Origin: an uncultured Sunxiuqinia sp.
GTDB lineage: Bacteria; Bacteroidota; Bacteroidia; Bacteroidales; Prolixibacteraceae
Assembly: GCF_963678245.1 (NCBI RefSeq)
Contig: NZ_OY782772.1
Location: forward strand, 1 to 64,000
DNA length: 64,000 bases
Direction of reading: 5' to 3'
Below, one piece after another: positions 10,580 to 18,985 of the stretch (positions within the stretch are counted from its first letter, which is position 1; the number at the start of each line of letters is the position of its first letter). The position numbers were made by a program, and so were the translations under genes. The notes beneath the pieces are model-generated. The model was not told the origin of the DNA. It searched no databases and saw only the letters and a list, made by a program, of their open reading frames with translations.

Positions 10580-13500
10580 ATGAAACAAAAATACAGGGCT
10601 ACTTGTAAGTTAGGGATTATTTGGAATACGTTTAAAATAGTAAGTCTCTCTCTCCTTTTTCTCAGCGTGATTTATTGCGGCAAAGCTACTGCACAAAGCT
10701 ATTTTCAGCAGGAAGTTAATTTTGAAATAAAGGTCACACTCGACGATCAAAATCACGTACTTCGGGGAAACGAGGTTTTTGAGTACATCAATCACTCGCC
10801 GGACACCCTCGACTTTCTCTACGTTCATCTTTGGCCAAATGCCTATTCCAATAACGAAACAGCTTTAGCCAAACAACTTTTTCAATTATATGGTAAAGGA
10901 AAACTGTTCAATGATCCGAAGCTGACGGGATTGATTGATTCTCTAGATTTTAGGGCCAATAGCCAGAAAATTCACTGGCATTTTTTGAAGGGGCAAGAGG
11001 ATGTCTGTCAGGTTCACTTGAATGAGCCAATCAAACCGGGCGATACCACTTACATAAGTACTTCATTTAGAGTTCAAGTTCCACAGGGCGAAATATCAAG
11101 ATTAGGCTTTAGTGGAAAGTCGTATCAAATTTCGCAGTGGTATCCAAAACCAGCGGTTTATGACCAAGATGGCTGGCATCCTATGTCCTATCTGGATCAA
11201 GGTGAATTTTATTCTGAATTCGGAAACTATGACGTTTCGATTACGCTACCCGAAAGTTACACCGTAGCTGCAACAGGGGAGCTTAAAACCAGCGACGAAC
11301 TACAGCGGCTAGAACGTATCGCCAACGACACGATTCCATTAGATACGCTTGAGGAAGAAAAGATCAGTGATTTGACCAGTTCAATAAAACTCAAAAAACT
11401 TCAATATACCAGCCAAAATATGCACGATTTCGCTTGGTTTGCTGATCCTGAATTCCACCTCGAAACAGAAACGATATTATTGCCCCAATCCGGTAGGAAA
11501 GTGACTATTTATGCTTTGTTTTCAGACAATAGGGCAGAGTATTGGAAGAACGCCTTGTCTTATGCTTCCGAAGCCTTGCTTGCTTTTTCCAGATGGATTG
11601 GCGACTATCCCTACTCCAGTTTTACAGTTGTTCAAACTAAACTTAAATCCGGACTTGGAATGGAGTACCCGAGCTTAGCAGTTATTGGAGAGACGAACGA
11701 CGCCTACAGCCTTGATGAGGTCATCACTCATGAAATTTGTCACAATTGGTTTTACAGCTCGCTGGCGTCGAACGAGCGGTTGCACCCATACCTTGACGAG
11801 TCGCTTACTAGTGCCTATACCGCACGACACATGTTGGAAAAGTATCCCAACATTAAGCTTTGGGAGATCTATATAAAGAATGAGAAGCTCGCAAAATTCT
11901 TGAATCTTGATCAACAGCATGTGCTGCAGGCAGAAGAATATTATTGGCTAAGCTTGGCTCGAAATAACCTTGAACAACCAATTAATCTTACTGCTACCGA
12001 GTTGAATGCCATCAACTATAGCCTGATTGTATATTACAAAGGTGCCCGAGGAATAAACTATCTACGTGCTTATCTCGGCGACTCTGTTTTTGATTCGGCC
12101 ATGAATGAATATTATCGCCGCTGGAAATTCAAACATCCGCAGCCGTCTGATTTCCGGCTTGCCATAGAATCGTACACGGGGAAGGATCTCGGTTGGTTTT
12201 TTAAAGATTTTCTGGGCACAACCAAACGACTTGATTACAAGTTGGAACGCTTGGAAGGCCAAAAACTTCTAATCAAAAATAAGGGAGAGTTGGCTTCGCC
12301 TTTGGTTATTGCCGGAATGAAAGATGATTCTGTTTATTTTGAAAAGTGGATTGACGGCTTTGATGGGCAACGATGGATTCAGCTTCCTTCTGGCAATTAT
12401 ACTGAAGTCAAAATTGACCCCAATCATGTGATGCCGGAGATCTTTCGAAAAAATAATAACATTAGGAATCATGGTGTTTTTCGTACGGCTGATCCGATTC
12501 AGCCTCAACTTTACTTTTCTGTCGAAGATCAGGAAAAAAATAACCTCATGTATTTTCCATCTTTCAGTTGGACCAGAGAAGATGGGGCGATGATCGGAAT
12601 GGCTTTGTACAATGGTTTTGTCATTCCGAAGCCACTAAAATACTTTATCATGCCTTTCTATGGTTTCAAACACTCCAATTTGGCAGGTTTCGCAAGGTTG
12701 TCTTATACCGTAACTCCCTTTCATAAATTGGTTCGGAAGGCTACCTTTTCGCTTGAAGGTACCCAATTTGGAGCTCCTGGCAATCAAAACTACCAAACCT
12801 TAAAAACCGGGGTCGAACTTTTTTTCAGATCAGATCAGCAAGAACCATTCGTCCAAAGTATTTACGGGAATTATATTCAGGCATCTGACCTTTTTCAGCT
12901 ATACAGGGGCGAAAAGGCTGAACAAAATTCTTTCGTTCAGATCGGATACCATTTTAAAAAACAAAGCATTATCAATCCGTTTACTTTGCGCAGCGCTATT
13001 GAATATACGCAGGTTTATCAAAAAATAACAGCAGAGTTGAACTTCCGACTTAGTTACTATGGGGAAAGCCGGGGACTGGACTTTCGGTTTTATTCAGGTG
13101 CCATGTTGGGAAAAACTTCGATGGCTTCGCTATACGGATTGGCTCCTGCCGGACGAAGTGGTCGCGAATTATATCTTTATCAGGGTTTTTACCCCGATCG
13201 TTTTAGTGTGTTCCCGTCAACATTTTGGTCACGACAAATGACGTTGAACGAAGGCGGGGTGGTTTCACCAGTCAACAAGAGTCTTGGCTATAGTGATTGG
13301 TTGTTTTCTCTGACATTAACGAGCAGCCTGCCTCGTAAAATAGAAAAACTCCCCATCAAACCATTTTTAACTGTTTTACTTAGTGATGCCGGTGATGATT
13401 ACTACAATGATCCGAATATTTTTTTCGAAGCCGGTATCAAAACGGGCTTCTGGAATTTAATCGAATTTCACATTCCTTTGCTCATCAGTAACAATATTAA

Positions 13501-13594
13501 ATCAGAAGTTGGGCCATTTAAAGATCGAATTCGTCTAGTTTTTACCCTGGACTCATTTACCCACATTAATTTAAATCAACGATCAGCATTCTAG
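10580..13594 (+). CDS. M1-family zinc metallopeptidase (large, exported)
   Basis: A 1004-residue peptidase of the M1 (aminopeptidase N/LTA4 hydrolase) gluzincin type. An N-terminal hydrophobic segment (about 15-40, ending near GKATAQ) indicates export. The zinc motif HEICH lies near residues 384-388, with the third ligand Glu 19 residues later in LHPYLDES, giving HEXXH-X18-E. The substrate-binding motif is GLGMEYPS just upstream, the usual GxMEN position in Bacteroidota-type M1 proteins. The first 220 residues fit the M1 beta-saddle domain. The last 350 residues are rich in aromatic and alternating polar residues (YGFKHSNLAGFARLSY, LSYYGESRGLDFRFY) and may form beta-barrel-like strands, which is unusual for classical aminopeptidases. 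It probably cleaves peptides from the N-terminus in the periplasm or at the outer membrane. It stands alone as a transcription unit. Confidence 0.85.
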   Translation: MKQKYRATCKLGIIWNTFKIVSLSLLFLSVIYCGKATAQSYFQQEVNFEIKVTLDDQNHVLRGNEVFEYINHSPDTLDFLYVHLWPNAYSNNETALAKQLFQLYGKGKLFNDPKLTGLIDSLDFRANSQKIHWHFLKGQEDVCQVHLNEPIKPGDTTYISTSFRVQVPQGEISRLGFSGKSYQISQWYPKPAVYDQDGWHPMSYLDQGEFYSEFGNYDVSITLPESYTVAATGELKTSDELQRLERIANDTIPLDTLEEEKISDLTSSIKLKKLQYTSQNMHDFAWFADPEFHLETETILLPQSGRKVTIYALFSDNRAEYWKNALSYASEALLAFSRWIGDYPYSSFTVVQTKLKSGLGMEYPSLAVIGETNDAYSLDEVITHEICHNWFYSSLASNERLHPYLDESLTSAYTARHMLEKYPNIKLWEIYIKNEKLAKFLNLDQQHVLQAEEYYWLSLARNNLEQPINLTATELNAINYSLIVYYKGARGINYLRAYLGDSVFDSAMNEYYRRWKFKHPQPSDFRLAIESYTGKDLGWFFKDFLGTTKRLDYKLERLEGQKLLIKNKGELASPLVIAGMKDDSVYFEKWIDGFDGQRWIQLPSGNYTEVKIDPNHVMPEIFRKNNNIRNHGVFRTADPIQPQLYFSVEDQEKNNLMYFPSFSWTREDGAMIGMALYNGFVIPKPLKYFIMPFYGFKHSNLAGFARLSYTVTPFHKLVRKATFSLEGTQFGAPGNQNYQTLKTGVELFFRSDQQEPFVQSIYGNYIQASDLFQLYRGEKAEQNSFVQIGYHFKKQSIINPFTLRSAIEYTQVYQKITAELNFRLSYYGESRGLDFRFYSGAMLGKTSMASLYGLAPAGRSGRELYLYQGFYPDRFSVFPSTFWSRQMTLNEGGVVSPVNKSLGYSDWLFSLTLTSSLPRKIEKLPIKPFLTVLLSDAGDDYYNDPNIFFEAGIKTGFWNLIEFHIPLLISNNIKSEVGPFKDRIRLVFTLDSFTHINLNQRSAF

Positions 13595-14152
13595 AACTTC
13601 TTTTGTTGAGCTGATTGAATGTAAGGCTTTGCTGAAGTAATTGCACAATTTAAATAAACTACTTGGATATTCGCTTTCCGACTGTTATTATTTAATTTAT
13701 TAATACTGTAGCTGCTATAAGATATTCTCCCGCAGAAAAACTTGCTGCCACAATCTTTGAAGTACCGTTGTGATGTTTATCCGCATTGCCAATCGCATGC
13801 TTGACATCTCTTTATGACTCAAAAGAAGGGGAGGACTTTTTATCAATGACATCAAAAAGACAAACCCGTTTAAAGCTTAAGTTGATGACATTGACTTAAA
13901 AGAACTACCCCCCCCTCCCACTTAAAAACCGACTTGAGTCAGTAAAAAGGCAACAACAGTTGGCTAAACGCTAACTCGAGCTAGTGAAGTGGTGACTGCA
14001 GCCGGTTGTATTCATTAAATTGTTTCAGTTTGCTTCTTTAGTGTTGATGTGATGAGATAAAAAATCGTTAATTTTTGCTATTTTCGCGTCACCCTTATAC
14101 GATGTTCATTTTTGGGTTAAAAATATTTTGCTTTTTTTGATGTTTAAAGAAT
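13595..14152. other. Intergenic region with an imperfect palindromic element
   Basis: A gap of about 560 bp between the M1 peptidase and the V-ATPase operon, with no credible coding frame. It contains an imperfect palindrome between 13816 and 13940. Two nested arms are visible: GACTCAA (13816-13822) with TTGAGTC (13934-13940), and TCAATGACATCAA (13843-13855) with TTGATGACATTGA (13882-13894, one mismatch). A run of nine C lies at 13908-13916. The V-ATPase promoter should lie in the last 120 bp but no full consensus match was found. Confidence 0.5.
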
Positions 14153-15934
14153 ATGACAATGGGCTATGATAATAAGAGGAGGAGTGCGACTCTAATATCC
14201 ATTCAGGATTCGCTGGTAAGAGCACGGTTTCGAGAGAATGTAATAATGGGTGAAACCGCTGAAATTACGGTGGATGGAAAGCTTCTGCAAGCTGAGGTTT
14301 TGCAGATATATCCGGATCCGAAAAATCCAGATGTCGGTATTGTAGAAATGCAGGTCTTCGAAGATTTAACGGGTGCACAGATCGGTGACTTGGTTGAATT
14401 TAAAGGAACACCTTTATCGGTGCTCTTAGGACCTGGACTTTTAACCAGTATTTGGGACGGGCTTCAAAATCCGCTATACAAGTTAGGAGAACAAGGTGCT
14501 TATTTAGTGCCAGGGATGAAAGCTCCAGCGTTGGATGAAGAAAAATTGTGGGACTTTACTCCGAGTGTTAAAGTTGGTGATGAAGTGAAGGGAGGCGATG
14601 CGATTGGTTCCGTGCCTGAAGGTCGGTTAGATCACAAAATATTGGTTCCTTTTAGCCTTGGTCCTTGTAAGGTAGAACGTATTGTCGAAAAAAAATCGCT
14701 AAATATTACAGAGGTCGTGGCTGTAGTTGTCGACAAGCAAAAGGTTCGTCACGAGCTGAAACTCGTCTTTCGGCAGCCGGTAAAATCACCCATTCCCTTC
14801 AAAGAACGAATAATTCCAAGTAAAACGATATCTACAGGCGTTCGGGTAATCGACCTGCTTGCACCAGTTGGTTACGGTGGTACCGTTGGGAATCCCGGGC
14901 CGTTTGGAGCCGGGAAAACCGTATTGCAGCACTCGTTGTGTAAGTATGCGCTAGCCGACATTATTATTATGGCAGCTTGCGGCGAGCGAGCAGGAGAAGC
15001 TGTAGAGGTTTTTAAAGATTTTGCAGAACTTGATGATCCGTCAACAGGTGAATCATTGATGAACCGGATGTGCATTTTCGGGAACACCAGCTCGATGCCA
15101 GTGGCAGCCCGCGAAGCTAGTGTATTTATTGCATTGTCGGTTGGTGAATACTATCGTTATCAGGGATACAATGTTATTTTGTTGGCCGATTCGACTTCCC
15201 GTTGGGCACAGGCTCTTCGAGAACGTAGTGGACGTCAGGGTGATATTCCCGGGCCTGAAGCGTTCCCGATGGATATACCTGATCAGATTAAGGGAATGTA
15301 TCAACGTGCCGGAGCCGATGCAGGTACGGGGGGCTCATTAACTTTTATTGGAACAGTATCGCCGGCTGGTGGAAACTTTCAGGAGCCGGTAACGCAGGCT
15401 ACAATGGACGCTACAGGAGGTTTCTGGGGATTGTCACAAGATCGTGCCGATGCCAAAAAATACCCGGCTATCGACCCGTTGGCGTATACAAGTTCGGTTT
15501 ACGACAGTTTTATTCCATGGACCGATCGTCAAAAAATATTGCAAACCCTGAACGATGCGGATGGAATCGATCAAACAATTAGTACGATTGGTTTGAAAAA
15601 AGTTCCGGTTGATAAATATGTACTCTACCAAAAAGGGCAAACGATCGATTTTTGTGTCATGCAGCAAGATGGATTTCAGAAGGTGGACGCTTGCACCCGA
15701 CCTGATCGGTTGAACATCATCAACCAAGCGGTTCAGAAACTGATTGATAGCCCAATCGCATTCCCGAAAACCGGGATGGAAGATGAGGAGCTGAAAGAAT
15801 CGATTAAAACAAAATTTGATGGCTTGCGCCAATGGTGGAGAGACTGGAATAGTAATGCCACTAGCGAAGAGCAAATTGCTGTTCTTCCTGAAAAAATAGA
15901 ACAGTTTATTCTACAAGAAGAATACGCACTATGA
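14153..15934 (+). CDS. ntpA: V-type ATPase catalytic subunit A
   Basis: A 593-residue catalytic subunit of the peripheral V1 sector. It hydrolyses (or makes) ATP at the A/B interface. The Walker A motif GPFGAGKT lies near residue 250 and is followed by GERAGEAVEVFKDF; the SRWAQALRERSGRQGD and PGPEAFPMDIP regions are typical of A subunits. The length is normal. The start codon is the ATG at 14153. The stop overlaps the next start by four bases (ATGA), which indicates translational coupling with subunit B. It is the first gene of a seven-gene operon on the plus strand. In many Bacteroidota E and DUF2764 come before A; here they follow B. Confidence 0.97.
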   Translation: MTMGYDNKRRSATLISIQDSLVRARFRENVIMGETAEITVDGKLLQAEVLQIYPDPKNPDVGIVEMQVFEDLTGAQIGDLVEFKGTPLSVLLGPGLLTSIWDGLQNPLYKLGEQGAYLVPGMKAPALDEEKLWDFTPSVKVGDEVKGGDAIGSVPEGRLDHKILVPFSLGPCKVERIVEKKSLNITEVVAVVVDKQKVRHELKLVFRQPVKSPIPFKERIIPSKTISTGVRVIDLLAPVGYGGTVGNPGPFGAGKTVLQHSLCKYALADIIIMAACGERAGEAVEVFKDFAELDDPSTGESLMNRMCIFGNTSSMPVAAREASVFIALSVGEYYRYQGYNVILLADSTSRWAQALRERSGRQGDIPGPEAFPMDIPDQIKGMYQRAGADAGTGGSLTFIGTVSPAGGNFQEPVTQATMDATGGFWGLSQDRADAKKYPAIDPLAYTSSVYDSFIPWTDRQKILQTLNDADGIDQTISTIGLKKVPVDKYVLYQKGQTIDFCVMQQDGFQKVDACTRPDRLNIINQAVQKLIDSPIAFPKTGMEDEELKESIKTKFDGLRQWWRDWNSNATSEEQIAVLPEKIEQFILQEEYAL

Positions 15935-17238
15935 TACGAAAAGAAATAAGTAAAATAAGCGAAGTTGGTAAAGCTTTGATTTCGGTAGAAGGAAACCCGG
16001 GCGTAGCTTTAAATCACGTGGTGGAGTTGCTGAATGCTGATACCAACCAAAGCCTTTCATTTGCCAAAGCCATTAATATTAACGAAAACTTTACCCGCTT
16101 TCAGGTATTCAACGGCACTCAGGGATTAAGTACACAGACCAAAATACGGATGCATGAAGTTCCGTTAACAGCAGGTTTTTCGCACAATATGCTTGGCCGG
16201 AGTTTCGATGGAGTAGGAGATGTAGCAGACGGTGGCCCCGAAGTTATATTCGAGAAACAGGTTTCAACACGGTTGGATACTTTAAATCCAACAGTTCGAT
16301 TGGTACCTAAACAGCCTATGTGGACCGGTATTCCAATGATTGATGTTTTTAATACATTGGTGAAATCACAGAAAATTCCAATTTTTGCGGGTCCCACCGA
16401 ACCATATAACCGCTTGTTGTCGCAGATTGCGCAGGGTGCTCAGGTCGATATTATCATATTTGCAGGTATTGGGTTGAAATTCGATGAGTATCATTATTTC
16501 AAAGAACAGCTGTCGCAATCGGGAAATATTGATAAAACCATCATGTTTACTCACTTGGCAGGCGATTCACAAATTAAGGGCTTAATGCTTCCGGATGTCG
16601 CACTGAGTGTTGCCCGTGAATTTGCAGACGAAGGAAAAGATGTGTTGGTGCTGCTTACCGATATGACCAACTGGTCGAACATTTTGCGTAATGTCGCCAA
16701 TTACCAGGATCAGATTCCTTCGCTACAAGGCTATCCCGGATCGTTGTACTCCGAGTTGGCCCGACGCTATGAAGTGGCGGCAGATGTTGAAGGCGCTGGT
16801 TCCATTACAATTATTGGAGCAACTACGCTGGAGTCGTTGGAAGATCCGGTGCCTGATAATACCGGTTACATTACAGAAGGACAGTTCTTTCTGGAAAAAG
16901 GAAAATTAAAATTAGCACGTTCACTTTCGCGGCTAAAGCAGCAGGTAAACGGTAGTACCCGAGGTGACCACCGTCCGATAATGACAGCCATGTCATCGTT
17001 ACTTGCTGATGCCGAAAAAGCTCACGAAGCAGCAGAAGTTGGTGCAGCCAATGATGTATTCTCTCAAAAGCTCCTTCGCTACCGCGAGGATTTTATTGCA
17101 AACATGGAGGAACCTTTTGGAGAGCCCATTCAACTGGAAGCGGCTTTGGATAAATGCTGGGATATTTTAAGAAGGCATTTCGAGCCTTCAGAAACCGGGC
17201 TGAGCAAAAAGTTGATTGACGAATATTGGAATAAATAA
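15931..17238 (+). CDS. ntpB: V-type ATPase regulatory subunit B
   Basis: A 435-residue non-catalytic nucleotide-binding subunit that alternates with A in the V1 hexamer. The sequence shows the B-family regions PMWTGIPMIDVFNTLVKSQ, GPTEPYNRLLSQIA and YPGSLYSELARRYE. There is no consensus Walker A lysine motif, as expected for B subunits, which separates it from A. It overlaps subunit A by four bases, and a 24-bp gap separates it from the E-type subunit. Confidence 0.96.
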   Translation: MIRKEISKISEVGKALISVEGNPGVALNHVVELLNADTNQSLSFAKAININENFTRFQVFNGTQGLSTQTKIRMHEVPLTAGFSHNMLGRSFDGVGDVADGGPEVIFEKQVSTRLDTLNPTVRLVPKQPMWTGIPMIDVFNTLVKSQKIPIFAGPTEPYNRLLSQIAQGAQVDIIIFAGIGLKFDEYHYFKEQLSQSGNIDKTIMFTHLAGDSQIKGLMLPDVALSVAREFADEGKDVLVLLTDMTNWSNILRNVANYQDQIPSLQGYPGSLYSELARRYEVAADVEGAGSITIIGATTLESLEDPVPDNTGYITEGQFFLEKGKLKLARSLSRLKQQVNGSTRGDHRPIMTAMSSLLADAEKAHEAAEVGAANDVFSQKLLRYREDFIANMEEPFGEPIQLEAALDKCWDILRRHFEPSETGLSKKLIDEYWNK

Positions 17239-17262
17239 TTAACCACTCGACAATAAATCGAT

Positions 17263-17868
17263 ATGAAAAATGATAGGGAAAATCTGGAAGGCATCGTTTT
17301 CAAGTTAAAAGAACAAGGAATTAACGCTGGCGAGGAGGAAAAACAACGGATCATTGAGCAAGCCAGGCAACAAGCAGAAACGATCATTTCAGAAGCCGAA
17401 GCGAGGAAAAGCAGTCTGATTGAGCAAGCTAAAAGCAAGGCTGATCAACTGGAAAAGAATGCTCAGATTTCGATTGCACAGGCTTCCCGAGATATGGTTG
17501 AAGCGACCAAAATTGCAGTGCTTCAAAATCTGAAATCAGTTTTCGGAAAAGAATGCGACACTATTTTTACACAAGAGCAGTACTTGAAAGAATTACTGAC
17601 GGCGGTAATTGGAGATATTTCCGGAAACAAGGAAGTGAAAATACCTGCTGAAACAGTAAAAGGAATGGAAGCGTTTCTTTTGAAAAAATCATTGGATAAA
17701 CAGGTTGAATTAAAACCGCTTACGAGCAGTGAAGCGAAAATTGTGATTAATTCTTCAGAGAAAGAAGGCGTACAGTTTGTGTTAAGCTCGAAGGACGTGG
17801 AAAATGCCTTGTTTTCAATTATGAATAAGGACTTAGTAAAACTGATCACTAAAAAACAGGAGGACTAG
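17263..17868 (+). CDS. ntpE: V-type ATPase peripheral-stalk subunit E
   Basis: A 201-residue protein. The first 90 residues form a long charged coiled coil (EEEKQRIIEQARQQAETI, EAEARKSSLIEQAKSKAD), and a compact alpha/beta C-terminal half ends near residue 200. This is the layout of subunit E, which forms the peripheral stalk linking V1 to subunit I. Its place between B and the DUF2764 gene agrees. Sequence similarity in E subunits is low, so the call rests on shape and operon position. Only two bases separate its stop from the next start. Confidence 0.8.
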   Translation: MKNDRENLEGIVFKLKEQGINAGEEEKQRIIEQARQQAETIISEAEARKSSLIEQAKSKADQLEKNAQISIAQASRDMVEATKIAVLQNLKSVFGKECDTIFTQEQYLKELLTAVIGDISGNKEVKIPAETVKGMEAFLLKKSLDKQVELKPLTSSEAKIVINSSEKEGVQFVLSSKDVENALFSIMNKDLVKLITKKQED

Positions 17869-17870
17869 CA

Positions 17871-18374
17871 ATGTCAAGCATGGTATACCTGATGTGTAGT
17901 TTGCCATCATTGACCTATGGGCAGGTGCCGCCAATTTCACTTGACGAGTTTAATGCCGATGCTCAAAAACAGCTCTCTAAAAAGCATTTCAAAGCGCTCG
18001 AAGCGGTTGACATCCGGCAGAGGGATGAGCAGGCTAAAGATTTAAGTAAAAAGAGCATTCGTGACATGCTAAGTGAGGTGCAAGAAGACCTTCTGGAAAT
18101 ACGAAAAGCCAGATCAGAAAATCGGCAACCGAAACTGGAGCGTTTGTCGAATGTAGCGATTGCGGCAAATCCGTTAGAACGGGAGAAACAAATCATGCAA
18201 TCGCAGTGGGAGGAGCTGTCTTCTATTGAGGCGGGCAAAACGTTTACACTTACCGAAGTGATGGTGTACAAACTGAAGCTACAAATTTTATCTCGCATGC
18301 ATTCGTTTAACGCAGAGCAAGGGGCACTGGTCTTGGCGTCCGTGGTAGATCCATCGATAAAAGATGAAGATTAA
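17871..18374 (+). CDS. DUF2764-type V-ATPase accessory subunit
   Basis: A 167-residue protein that starts with MVYLMCSLPSLTYGQ and PPISLDEF, resembling the opening of DUF2764 proteins encoded in Bacteroidota V-ATPase operons. The rest is helical and charged, with a predicted helix pair around residues 35-90. These proteins occupy the operon slot of the central-stalk subunit C and may do its job; that role is inference. The protein is shorter than many DUF2764 members, which often approach 250-300 residues. It is tightly packed: two bases after E and two before D. No separate F or G/H subunit gene is visible in the operon. Confidence 0.65.
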   Translation: MSSMVYLMCSLPSLTYGQVPPISLDEFNADAQKQLSKKHFKALEAVDIRQRDEQAKDLSKKSIRDMLSEVQEDLLEIRKARSENRQPKLERLSNVAIAANPLEREKQIMQSQWEELSSIEAGKTFTLTEVMVYKLKLQILSRMHSFNAEQGALVLASVVDPSIKDED

Positions 18375-18376
18375 GA

Positions 18377-18985
18377 ATGGCAAATTTAAAAATTAGATAT
18401 ACAAAAACAGAGCGGGCTCGTCAAAAGAAGATTTTGAAAGTTTCGGAGAGGATGTTGCCTTTGTTCGAAGCTATGGAAAAATCGTTGATGGCAACCATTA
18501 ACTCAATTGCTGAGCGAATTGAAGAAATTAGGGATGAGATTGAAAAAAATAGTAAAGCCGCAGAACCGTGGATCGCAGTGATGAGCGACTCTTGGGTTAA
18601 CATAGATCATTTCATTTCAGTGAACGAGATAATTACTAAACCCATTGATGTTGCAGGTGTACGGGTACAGCAGTTCGAAAAAGTCGATTTTAATGTGATG
18701 CCGGTTGACGGAGCTACACCGTTGTGGGTTGATGATGCGATTGAACTGATGCAAGAACAATTGCAGTTGCGGGCAGAAATCAAGTGCCTCGAAGAACAGA
18801 TTGATTTACTTGAAGAAGAATTGTTGGATGTGAGAGCTCGTATAAAACTCTTTGAAAACCGACGTATTCCGAATGCAAAAATAGCTATCCGGAAAATAGG
18901 GCAAAAACTACAGGATGACGAACGGTTAACAATTGCTACCGCGAAGGTAGTCAAAACCAGTAGACAAAAGGAGGAAAGTGTATGA
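18377..18985 (+). CDS. ntpD: V-type ATPase central-stalk subunit D
   Basis: A 202-residue central rotor subunit of V1. It starts with the D-family pattern of a basic helix (MANLKIRYTKTERARQKK), then two long antiparallel helices flanking a short beta region near residues 75-120. A C-terminal helix rich in Glu and Leu follows (EQLQLRAEIKCLEEQIDLL). It turns inside the A3B3 hexamer and transmits torque to the K ring. Its stop overlaps the next start by four bases, so it is coupled to subunit I. Confidence 0.88.
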   Translation: MANLKIRYTKTERARQKKILKVSERMLPLFEAMEKSLMATINSIAERIEEIRDEIEKNSKAAEPWIAVMSDSWVNIDHFISVNEIITKPIDVAGVRVQQFEKVDFNVMPVDGATPLWVDDAIELMQEQLQLRAEIKCLEEQIDLLEEELLDVRARIKLFENRRIPNAKIAIRKIGQKLQDDERLTIATAKVVKTSRQKEESV

